DNA of 64,000 nucleotides from Trissonchulus latispiculum. Taxonomy: Eukaryota; Nematoda; Enoplea; Enoplida; Ironidae. Location: NCBI GenBank assembly GCA_030248195.1, contig JASAND010028698.1, positions 1-64,000 of the forward strand. The letters are read 5' to 3'. A model generated the notes under the pieces. That model did no database searches. It was not told where the DNA came from and saw only the letters and a list, made by a program, of their open reading frames with translations. How positions within the stretch are numbered: position 1 is the first letter of the stretch; each line of letters opens with the position of its first letter. The position numbers were made by a program, and so were the translations under genes. Of this stretch, positions 1 through 11,500 are shown piece by piece.

Positions 1-976
1 TTTTTCCCCCATCTTTTCGGGTGTGTTTTCTCCGCCCTGACTATACTTCATGGTTGGATGTTTTTGACATTAGCAATGGCTGAAAATGCTATTGCAAGGT
101 TAACAAAAAAATAACAAGAAGACCCCTAAAAGGGGTATAGTTCTGCCTACGAGCGTGGAAGATACATAATACCAATATATTCTAGCAACTGAATACTTTA
201 CACAGAAGCTGGAATTGAAACTGCTTCACCTTGCACTGCATAACCGGAAAACCTGAATGTTCGATCAATAAAATTAATAAAATTTTCCAATTGTCTCTGA
301 TTGTCTGAGCAGAATTCCTGTTTGCAAGACAAGAAAACTTTGGCTTCTGATAGCAACGCTGAATTTCGCGGAACCAGAAATTTTACCTGTGCATGGGACT
401 ACTTTCAATCAATCTGAGGTATAAATGGAGAAAAAGCTGGGGCGCAGTCGGGGAAAATTGAATTTAGTGGAGGGGTGAAAAATTTTGGCAATCATATTTT
501 TCAAAATTTCCAAAATTTTCACTACAAGCAAAATTTTAGAGAAAATTTTGAAAAAGAAGCATTCATTTTTGAGCTTTTTGTATTCTTTAATAGTCTCCAA
601 AATTTTCACAATGAGGTTTTGGATTTGGCAAGTTGGGGACGGGGTCAGCCTTTGAAGTTTCAGTTTATTATAATTTGTGGATTGGATTATTCTAAATTTA
701 TTCTCTGGCAGAAACGCTCATAAGAGCACCCGATATTGAATCTTCCTGTGAGTCAGGGTGGGGTGATTTTTCTGTTAAAATTAGAAAAATATTTTGGGGG
801 AGGTTGGAGAGGGCGTTGGGGAGTTATAAAAGGGGGCCCGCCCCAAAGGTTCGGGAGAGAGGACCCCCAACCCAAATCCCCGTACACCTATGGTTAAAGG
901 GCCCTAAGCCTAAGCCTCAGCCTTGGCAAATAATAAGCATAAGCCTCAGCCATACGTTAAACAAGACTGTGATATA
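1..976. other. Intergenic DNA, no gene seen
   Basis: No conserved coding region is visible. The stretch is A/T-rich with several short inverted AAAATTTT-type tracts near 480-620. Bases 790-897 resemble the right end of the small TIR element that follows (both end in a CCCAAATC-CCGT...ACACCTATG pattern), so they are probably a fragment of the same family. Confidence 0.5.
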
Positions 977-1483
977 CATAGGTGTAAGGTCGGAGTACCC
1001 TCCCCCAGCCAATTTTTAATCCAACCCAGCCATTTTTTAATCCTCCCCCAGAACGTTTTGGAGGTGGGGACGTCTCCCCCAACTGGGGGGGAGGGCAGGT
1101 AGTTGCGCTAAAGGCACGAAAAACGCCCAAAAATTGGGTATTTTTAGGCAAAAACTTTCAAAAATGTCCAAATTTTTGGATTAGTGTTTATTATTGCGAC
1201 AAATACACGTTTTAACTGTATTATGGACTTTATGACTCAATATTGACCTTATTTTGCACTTCGAAACATGTTTGTAATGAAGTTTTTGAGTTTAAAACCA
1301 CTGTCTAATGTTAAAATTACTTTTGGTTAGATGTCATAAAAGTTATGTAGATGTCGTTGGCATAAAGAACTGAAAAATGTTTTTGGGGGAGGGTTAGGGG
1401 GTCCTCGGACTTGGGTTGGGGGGGGCGGTTCAAAGGTCCCCCAAAAATGACCCCACCCCAAATCTCCGTTATATACACCTATG
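977..1483. mobile_element. Putative MITE with CATAGGTGTA termini
   Basis: The segment starts with CATAGGTGTA and ends with its exact reverse complement, TACACCTATG, giving 10 bp terminal inverted repeats around 507 bp of C- and G-rich non-coding sequence. No convincing target-site duplication is visible, so the boundaries and the superfamily are uncertain. Confidence 0.4.
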
Positions 1484-1979
1484 CTGATTGCTGATATACC
1501 CATAAAGTCAAGTTTTGATTTTTCAGTGTCGGGGGGATTACCCCCCAATGTTCCCTAACCCAGTTTTTCGATAAATATGCTACAAACAGCGCTATTTATC
1601 TGGCATCTACTGCAAAAGTTGATTTTTTTTTTCCAAAAATAGCGGATGTTGTGGTGTTTAAAAGAAATAAGGAGTAAGAACGTCGAACACCTGTGAAAAG
1701 GGGGTTCTGGGGCAATTTTTTTTGGGCAAATTGGGTCCGCAAGGAGCAGCCGCCGGTGGTGGGGGACGAATCGGGGGGTGCGGGAAAGGCGGTTTCCGCG
1801 GGAACCACCCGAGCCCCCGCGGCCCACAGGACCAGGGTTCCGGGGAAGTATGGGTGAATATGGTAGTTTAGGAAAATCTACGCAATTTCGCCGATCAGAT
1901 TGCCCCCCCGCCCGCCCCCAAAGCACGTTGACCGGACCCCCCCGCCGTGGTTGCGGGGGACACGGGATATTAGTTTAGT

Positions 1980-4500
1980 AAAAATTAGTGGGGGGCGGCC
2001 CACACGAGGGGGGGGGGGGCGAAGAGGAGGAGAAAAAATAGACCACCAATACTGCTAATACTGTTGTAATAGCCGGTTGTCCACCACCACTGCTGCTAGT
2101 AGGCTGTTTAGAGGTGCTCAAACAAGAAGTAGTAGCACCAGAGGCGGTGATTTACAGAAAAACCGGCGGCGACGAAGGAAAAATAAGAGATGATGAAAAA
2201 AAATAGAGGTGTGGCGGTAACTGGGGGGCTCAGGGGGGGGAGGGGGGAAAGCCAAAAAAGGGGGGGGGGGGGCGAGGAGGGGGGGGAGGAGTTCATGGGG
2301 GGAGACCCCCAAAATGTTAGGCCCCCCCCGCCCCCTCAAATTAACCCAAGCCCAGCGTCTATCCCTGTTGCCCGCCGCATCCCCGCCAAGGAGACGAGAG
2401 GCTCGTTTGGTTTGTTTTTTGTTCTCCGTTCTAGTTTTGTGGGGGGGCGGCGCGGCGGCGACTATATGGTTTGGGTGACATATGGCGGGCGGCGGGGGGC
2501 GGTGGGCCGGGGCGGGTCAGTTGAGGGCGGGCGGGGGGGTGACGGCGTAACAGCTCAACGTGCTCGATTCCAGATACTTTGATTCTTGGTCGGAATTTGG
2601 AATTTTGGCTTTTTGCGTAGGTGCCGGTTATTGTTGGTTTGTGTTTGTTTTTTTAGGTGTATTGGGTTTTGGTTTTGGTTTTGTGGTGGAGCGTTGGGGG
2701 GATGTGGGCACCTTGGTACTATTCTATTTGGTAGTTGGTCACCGGATACTCCCTTGTTTTGTTTTTTGTTTGTTTGGGGCCGGTTTTTTTTGGGTGCGGG
2801 GATGGTCCGTCGGTCGGTCTCTCGTTTTCGCTCATTTTGGGGTCACTTTTTTCGAGAGGGGGGAGACGGGGGAGAGTCGTGTCTTTTGTGGTGAAAAATC
2901 GGCGGGGGGGGTGAAGTAAGGAGGGGGGTGGTTTTTTTTGCTCTGTTGCTTTGCGGTGAGGGGCGGGGGTTGCATTTTTGGCTTTTTTGGGGCTGTGTTG
3001 GTGAATCGTTTTTTAGTCGCATGTTTTAGAACGGCTTAAAAGGGCGTTTCGGTGTTGGGGGGGTCGGGGTGGTAGTCATTCGGGGTCATGGGGGCGGTTG
3101 GAACCGCTGCGGTGGGTCGGTGGAGGTGGGCGGGCGCCCCGCCCCCGTAGTGGGTCCGGGGGGTGGGCCGGTGGGTCAAAAGGGGGTCTTGGGTGGTGGT
3201 GGTTGAGGAACGCTCCTCGGTGGGTTACCCCGCCAATAGGGGCCCCACAGTGGGGGGGGACCGTAGCGGGCCGGGTCGGTGGGGGGGGGGTCAAAATGTT
3301 GTGGAGGGTGGTCTGGTGTAGAGGGGGGTCATTTGCCCAGAGGCAGCGGCCTGGGGTGGGGGGGCGGGCGCCGGGGCCGGGGGGGGGGGGGTGTAAATGT
3401 TTTTGGAGGGTTGGTTGGTGAAGCGTTGGGGGGGGGTCACTCTGTCGTTGTACGCCCCACAAAAAATGGGCCCCCCCGTGTGGGGGGAGGCCCCACCCAC
3501 CGGGGGGCCGGGGGGGGGCCAAAATTGAAGTTTTTATCAGGGTGGTGGGGTGTCTCATGTGAACCCGGGGGGCCAGCAACTTTTGTTTGTCATTCACCCA
3601 CACAATAAATAGGCCCCGGGCGGTGGGGTGGGGCCGCGCCCCCGTGGGGCGGGTGTGGGTCGACAATAGTAAATTTTAAAAAGTGGTCAAGTTGGGTTTC
3701 AATTGTTGGGGGGGGCCCTCTTCTTTTTGTTATGCAACCAAGGGAGGCCCCGGCGGGTGGGGCCTCACCGTGGGTGGGGGGTGGGGGAAAAGTGAAGTTT
3801 TAAGCGGGGGGGGTGGTATCAAATGAAAGGCCTTGGGAGGGGGTTCACCTTTGGTCATTGGGGCACCCACCAAAATGGCGCCCGGGTGGGGGAAGGGCCC
3901 CCCCACCGGGGTGGGGTGGGGGTGGGTCATAAATGTCGTTTGGGTGGCTTTGTTGGTATTAAATGCCCGTTTGCTTGCTTTGCCCGGCCTGTTTTTTATA
4001 TTGTTTTGGTTCCGTCTCTTTGTTTGGCTCGGTAGGGGGAGTGAAATTTATGACCCTAATCACTGGGGCTATGGTGCCTGGTGACTACTGGTCAGGGCAA
4101 CGCGTGGCTTGGGGTATGGAGTAGTATCGTACTGGGCGTGCAGTGGGGTGATGTTGTGGGGGGGGGGGGAATTTTTTATTTTTCCACACAAGGTGGTGGG
4201 GCGGGCGGGTGGGGGGGGGGATCGTGGTGGTATTTTTTTTTTACCGGTTTTTGGTCTAACACGGCGGTGTTGGAGCTTGTGTTTATGCCGTGCTGGGGGG
4301 GGCTTTTTAATGTGAGAGGGGGAAAAGAATAAAACTCCTCTGGGGGTGTGAAAAGTGTTATGGGGGGTGGGGGGGTGGTAAATCAGTGGGGGGACTAGTC
4401 TTTAATGATTTTATGGGGGGGGGTGTCATGAAGAGGAGGGGCTGGGGGGAATGATGTGGTGGGCGACGTCGCCGCCGTTCTTCTCGGGGCTTGAGTTTCG
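1980..4500 (+). repeat. G-rich low-complexity island upstream of CREB
   Basis: The + strand is strongly G-rich over about 2.5 kb, with dozens of runs of four to ten G and very few C runs except near 2320 and 3900. Long open frames here come from this composition (Gly/Trp/Val repeats on +, Pro/His on -) and look like no protein family. Within 3090-3960 the text is loosely periodic, with recurring GTGGTCAA-like and GGGGCC...ACC pieces that also occur at 9440-9610, so an old diverged tandem repeat is likely. The G runs could form G-quadruplexes. Confidence 0.6.
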
Positions 4501-5234
4501 TTTTGGCTTAGAGTTATGCTTTATTATTCAATATTAAATTTTGATTTATTGTTTAGTGTTTCGTTTGTGTGCGGTTAGACTGGATGTATTATATAATTAT
4601 ATTATTTTGTTGTGTTGGGTTGGGGTAGGGCATTTCTTTTTCTCGGATGAGCTATGCGATGTTGCTGTTTTGGTGTCCGGGGGGGATAGAGGAGCGTGTG
4701 GGAGTGTCCTATTTTTTTTGTATATATATTTTTTGCGTAATGGGGATGTGTAGTGCGGGTTTGTATATAAGGCTTTTTTGGAGAAAAGTTTTATTAAATT
4801 AAAGGTTGGAAAGGTGACCCTACGGGGGTAGATTTTTTTTATGTATTATAAAATAGTTGGTGGGATGAACGAAGGGGTGGTTGGGGGGAAGTTTGCCTTT
4901 ATTGGTTCAACTTAGTCTTTTTTTTTTTTGGGACTCGCGCCTATTTTACGTTTTTAAAATTCGTTCTTTCTGTCTACTTACACTAATTTGTTTTGGTGCT
5001 TTGGGGCGTGGGATTTTTCTTGTATATATACGTACGTGTATTGTATATTCGTATATTTATATATTTTAGATTTATGCTTTGTGTATATAAACTTATATAC
5101 CAGCGTTGTATCCAGTCCTGTCCTGCACTGGTCGTGATTCATTTGATGATTTGACATTTCATCCATCCCCTTCTAAAACGTGATAGTGTATAATCAATTT
5201 GTTTGATTGATCTGTATTCGCTATTTTCAATGGC
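4501..5234 (+). promoter_or_regulatory. Presumed 5' flank and leader of the CREB gene
   Basis: T-rich non-coding sequence between the G-rich island and the first CREB coding exon. A TATA-like GTATATAAGG lies at about 4762, roughly 470 bp before the chosen start codon, and several TATATAT stretches follow at 5025-5095. No transcription start can be fixed from the sequence alone. Confidence 0.25.
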
Positions 5235-5531
5235 ATGGAATCTGGTGAGGATGTTAGTGGCGGTGGAGGGGGAGCCTGTGTGGCGCCTTCTTGTATGACT
5301 CCGCACAGTCTAGTGGGCACAGGTGGTCATCCCCCCGCCATCAGCATCGTCATGTCCTCCTCTTCGACGGCCGACCTACCGCAGACCTCCGCTTCGTCCT
5401 CCATGTCAGGCGTCGCTGCGTCCGCTGCCACCGGCTACTTTCTCCAGCTGCCGGCCTTCATCACCCCGCCCACCGTCATTCATCCGGTCTCTACGGCATC
5501 CACCACCTCCTCTGGTTCATCTTCCAATCAG
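5235..5531 (+). CDS. CREB: CREB exon 1 (N-terminal 99 codons)
   Basis: Starts MESGEDVSGG, matching the MESG start of vertebrate CREB1, followed by Ser/Thr/Ala-rich low-complexity sequence. It ends in CAG before GTGCGT, a good donor, in phase 0, and the KID exon begins in phase 0. An ATG at 5230 is in another frame. Assignment to this gene rests on the MESG start, the phase and the strand; no transcript confirms the 15 kb splice. Confidence 0.65.
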
Positions 5532-8500
5532 GTGCGTGTGTGTGTTTGTATAAGAACCCAGTTTCTTCACAAGCATGTTGATGAGGTGCTCCCCCCACAG
5601 AAACGGCCTCGGTTCTTGCATTTTTTAGAGTGAACAAAGGTTTAGAGATATTTAGCCAAAATCCTCGCTGTTTTGGATCATTTTGCTTATATATCTCCTC
5701 GCAAAATATTATACTCCAAAAAATATATTTACCGTATCATGATAGGGGTCGCGGTAGCGACCCCTATATATAATATGAGTGCTTAAGGTCAAATGACCGT
5801 GTAAAACAAGGCTTCGCAGATTGTGCGCAAAAAATTGTACGTGTCGAGTTTAGTATGTTTGTGAAGTTTCATCCCCGTACCACTTTCCGTTAAAAAGTTA
5901 CCCCAAAAATCGCTTACGAGAGTGATGTTTTTTCCGGTTTCTCTGATTTGATGTCTCATAAGGGGGTTTTGTAGGCGTAATAGCTACACATTTTGCCTAT
6001 GAAAATTTTTGCCTATGAAAACCATATATTGTTATGTCATTTATGCAGATTAGGTATTTCTGCTTCGTATGCAAATTAGGTTGTGTTGTCTGTTTGTCAA
6101 GTTCAGTTAGTTGGTTGTCCTTATCAATAAAGTCTCGCATTGTTTCCTTCGCCTTACTTTTTACGCTGGCTTCATAGCAGAGTGTTACTGGCTGATGAGT
6201 GTGTTGTGGATGTTTTATACGCCCTTCACGATGCCCTACATGCGGGTCATCTGGGATTCGACAAAACGTATGCCAGAGCTAAGTCTTGCTACTACTGGTC
6301 AAATATGAGAGAGCGTATTTGGCAGTACTGCAGAACGTGCTGATGTTTGTGCTGATTTCTGACTTGTTATTTGTTTGTCAAGGTAAATAAATGATTAATG
6401 TTTTGTGGATTGGTGTTCGCGTAATCTGTTTATTCTCTGCTCTATTGGTTCATTTTTATATTTTACACTTTAATTGGGGGGTCTCCCTTTCTCTTTTAAA
6501 CATTTTAAGTATGGTAAATTAATTAAACAATTTATTACACATTTGGCATCAGTGCATTCTTATTCATTAGGACGAGTAGCTATCTCGTTATGGCTTCATA
6601 GCAGAGTGTTACTGGAGGTTCCACCGAGATAGAATACTAATTTCTATCTGTTGTAAACTTTAATTGTTAGGAGCAACGTAGTGAGACGTCGCCTCCTGAC
6701 AATTAAAGCACCCATTTGGGTAAAAAACAAATTTCATCTGCTGATTTGGATACGTACCATGGTAAGAAATTCATTTCCTCAGCTGGCTGGACGCAGGTTC
6801 ACTTCAATTGAACATGCGTTTTGGTACTCAGCGTTGCGACAACATGGTTATCAGAATTTGGGCGATCGTGTCTTGTGGGAATGTGCTCACATCAAACCAT
6901 TCCAGTTGGAGGCCAAGGTGTCCAGCATGGGTTTTCTGGGCTTATTCTACTGGGGGGGGGGCGGGGGGGGGCCCCATAAACACCCTTCCCCCCCCAAAAC
7001 TCGTCCCCCCCCAAACCTCCCCCCCCCCCAAAAAGTGGGTGCCCCTTTTGGTACCAACTTTTGCCCTGAAAAAATCGCTCAGAAGGCCAAATTTTCAAAC
7101 ATTTTCCGGCTTCGCCGGAGATTTTTAGTCGATTTTTGCCTATTTAAGCACTAAATCCGCTTATTTTTGGCGATTGCTATAAAAATAGCGCTGTTTTAGC
7201 ATGTTTTTAGTAAAATTTTGAAAAATTTTCGCCCCCCCCAAAATGACTCGCCCCCCGAGGGGCCCCCCTCAAAGAGCCCCCCCCTAAGAAAAAATCCCTA
7301 GAATAAGCCCAGGTTTTTGTCCATCTGCTCATTGGCTTAGCATTGCAGCAGATGTGTACAAAAGCATTATCCTGCATCTATTCTTGGTTGAAGGTGATAT
7401 CAGCAACGCCATGCAATCATTGAAGAATTCTCTGAATGAAATTCGCTTTATATGCCCAAGTCAAACCGAATTCTTCTGGCCCTGCGGCCTACGGGAAGCG
7501 AAGGTCCGCAAGACCGAGAATTTCGACGACTTACCGGGTCAAAATCGTTATGGAATCTTACTGGAGCTCATACTGCAGGAACTACGAGAGGGCCGCCTTA
7601 GCACCGAGTATTCCGCACAGGAACTTTTTGATGGCCGTATCATCCATTCTCGTAAACCATGGGCGTCAGTCCTGGTTTTAGCTGACAGTCAGGGGAAGTA
7701 TCTTTCTGGGATAGGTGGTGGTAGTGTTATCGCGGTGAGCGGTGGCTATCCCTCCTTGATTCTTCGCAAGGCAGCAAATCAGGATTTTCATTTATCATTC
7801 TACAAATACGTTGTCTTCCTTTGCGGAGTCAATATTGCCAAGAGGAATTTTGGTATTTGGTTGCGGGAATGGACGGTCCTCAAACAGACACTCAGGAATC
7901 GTCCCCACCAGCGATTTCTCATTTCCCTGCCATATCCTACGCAGCGTGTCCGTCGAGTTGAGCGATTCAATCATTTCCTTAAGGGAAAATTGGCAGAACA
8001 ATTGCCGATCCCAGTAAATTCAGTCAATTCGACACTGACCGCTACGGAAACATCGATTGCCGATATCTTGAGTCCGACCGCTTTCACCTCAGTCATCATG
8101 GGCTGCGAGAGCTCATCGACATCTGGTGTGATAGCGTGCCGGCTCTAAGTGTTTTCCCGTATCGCCTGGATCCATGCCCTTATCGTCTGGACTCCATTCC
8201 GGCACCGGCCTTGCCCCGCTTGCTACGACATACCCTCCTACCGCGAGCAAAAACTCTTTCCCAGGCTGTCGGTATCAAACTTGGGGACATGGTGTAAAGG
8301 ATTTTGTCCCTATTTGCGTTGATTTTCTGGTTTTTGTCTGTTATTTTGGTTTTTCTATTTGATAATTATCCTAATAGACTTTGTTTTTGCTGTTGTTTTG
8401 TTTCATTATTTTTGTTTCTGCTTAGTTATTTTTGATTGTCTGGTTATCTTTGCTGTTGGACTGGGGACCAGTCCCCTATGAGGGGGAGGTGTAAGCACTG

Positions 8501-11500
8501 CTTCTTTTATGTCATTTATGCAGATTAGGTATTTCTGCTTCGTATTCAAATTAGGTTGTGTTGTCTGTTTGTCAAGTTCAGTGAGTTGGTTGTCCTTATC
8601 AATCAATAAAGTCTCGCATTGTTTCCTTCGCCTTACTTTTTACGCTGGCTTCATAGCAGAGTGTTACTGGAGGTTCCACCGAGATATATTCTTGGAGTAC
8701 GCAACGAAAATAAGCAGATAGGCTAGTTTTTGTGCTTCCCGGGGGCAGAAAAAATTTTTGGCGGGGGGCAAAAGTCGGTCCAAACGCTAAAATGACCCAA
8801 AAGTATGTTTAACATTAGCCGTAATAAGTCAGATTGCGCTATATATGGGGCTAAACTAATTATTTGGCGTAATACTAGACATATTGGGGTTGTAAAATCT
8901 TGAATTCGTTTTCCGATAAGTTGTATCATTTTTGGGTACTGGCCCGCCAAAGTTGGTGAATTTTGGGGTCGACAGTGAACTTAGTTTTTTCGCTTATTTT
9001 TCAAGATAGACTTCTCAAATCTTGCATATAAAGGTTTTTGGGGACGGAGAATCTATTCCCGCCATCCGTTTTGCTGGCCGATTCACGCAAGTTGCTGGGC
9101 TGGTTCCACTTGACCGTCTGAGGGGTCAGGTCGGAAACCAATTCCTGAAGGTCCATAGTAGGCTTTACCTGGCCTCTCAAAAGTTTGTCTATGGGGGTTT
9201 TCTGGTGCGCCCAGCTCATTCCCGGTGTCTGTTTTGCTCTACAACCCACCCATTTTGCTGGGCTAATTCCACTTTGCCGTCTGGAGGGTCCGGTCGGTAC
9301 CGACTTCCGGGAACATTGTCCATGGGGGTTTTCTGGTGCGCCCAGCTCATTTCCGGTGTCCATTTTGCTCTACGACCCACTCATTTTTCTGGGCTGGTTC
9401 CACTTGACGGTATGGGGGTCAGGTCGGGTAAAGTGACAGGTGGTCAAAAATAAAATTTTTCAAAAGTGGTCAAATTTGGTACCAAATGAAAGCCCTAAGC
9501 GAGCTGAGCAACTTTTGTCATAGAACTGCATGCTCAAAGTGGCTGTAGAGTGCTGTGGTGGGGTGGGGACTTAGGTGATTTTGGGTCAAAAATAAAATTT
9601 TTCAAAAGTGGTCAGATTTGCTTATTTAAAAGCTTATTTAAAGGCTTATGTAAGAGCTTATGTAAAGGAATTGAAGACAAGATACCAATGGAGCATGTAA
9701 AAGAACTGAAGACAAGATAACAAAAATGCTCCTTCGTCGCATGTAAAATACATATGAGTCCCCAGGAGGCAGGTTGTACAATAGCAGAAGACAAGATCCA
9801 CCCTGTAAAATACATATGAGGGGAGTGGGGTTGTAAAAGAATGAAGACAAGCTGCAACCGCGAACCATATGAGCCTACCCTATAACGAGGCTCATATTGG
9901 CGTACCTAACATCAATCTGTACCAGAGTTTTTACCTTTCTATTTATCTTACCACAAGTTACCTAATGGTCTCGTGGCTGACTAGTGGCCATACAACTGAA
10001 ACTTACGTAGCTCTCCCAGACTTAGCACAGTCCCGTTGACCAAAGTTTAAATACAGTTGATCATAAGTGCATGTATATAATGATCATAATTGTAATTTGT
10101 CGTCAAAGTATTATTATCATCACAACGCCAATATGAGCCTCATTATAGGGCAGGCTCATATGGTTCGCGGTTGCAGCTTGTCTTCATTCTTTTACAACCC
10201 CACTCCCCTCATATGTATTTTACAGGGTGAATCTTGTCTTCTGCTATTGTACAACCTGCCTCCTGGGGACTCATATGTATTTTACATGCGACGAAGGAGC
10301 ATTTTTGTTGTCTTGTATGTATATACAAGTAACAAAAATGCTCCGCACAAAAGTGGATAATATGTGTGTGTTGCCTGTGTCTATATATCTTTTAAGTTCC
10401 GGTTGAAGAAGTAAAGACAGTAGTTTCATGGTGATATATGCCATGCTGCTCTAACCCCTCCGGTGCGACCTGGTGGTGACCTGGAGTTGGCGGGAAAAAA
10501 CCCACATGCGGGAAAAATACCCACTTTTCAAAATTGAATATTTTTCTAACCATTAACAGGAAAGGTTAAACTAATACATACATTTGTTTAATAGAGCCTA
10601 TTGTTTACATTGGTATATATAGGTTTTACCTGGGTTCGTTCTGTTATGGGTGATCCAGGTGGTCTAAAGCGGAAATGGTGCCATTTCAAGCCAAAATTTC
10701 AATTTTGGCCAAAAATGCTTATTTTTGCCTTAAAATGGGTCTAGTTTGGCTCTAAATACAGTAAAAGCACGTTTTCTACACGATAGGATGCTTAAACTGC
10801 CGAAAATAAACAGTTTTAAAAAATTTCCAAAATTTGCCTATGTTTATGTGTATGTGTTAAACCAAATTTTCAAAAGGCATTATGACCTCAATTTTTCAGC
10901 AAAAACTAATATATTTTGATGCAGTTATACTAAAAACAACCCGCTCTTTCATTTGGAACACCCTCGCAGCGCGACTACCCCCCAATGGGCGTTCGTCCCC
11001 CCGTCATCCTGTTTTCCGGCAAACCTTTGTAAAAGTCGCTGATGTACACGTATATACTTCCGGAAACAATTGCGTTTTTTCAAATGTTAGCTCCCGCACG
11101 CAGCGCGACTCCCCCCCGTGAGCCTTCGCCCCCCCCCTACAACCTGTTTTCCAATCCCCTTTGGAAACGTTTTCTGATGAAGACACAATTGCATTTTCCA
11201 AATTCCCCTACCCCAGGCAGCGCTACAACCCCCCCCCCCCAACTGGGTGTTCTGCCTCCTTCAACCTGGTTTCCAAAATACTCTTTGGAAACGTTTTCTG
11301 ATAAACGATTTCTGATGCAGAAACAATAATTGCGTCTTTCAAATTTCCCCAAGCCAACGCAGCGACTACCCCCCCCCCCTCCCCCCTTGGACGTTCGGCC
11401 CCCTCCAACCTGTATTCCAAATTGCCTTTAGAAACGTTTTATGATGAAGAGACAACAGCGTTTTCAAATTTCCGCAGCTGCACGCAGCGCGACTCCCCCC

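Noticed and set aside
3076..3666. A 196-codon Pro/His-rich protein on the - strand in the G-rich island
   Set aside because: Composition only (complement of G runs); no start context, splice sites or family features.
5742..5767. Bacterial-type terminator or Helitron 3' end
   Set aside because: The window is eukaryotic, no T run follows, and no CTRR motif lies at the expected distance in most of the hairpin copies.
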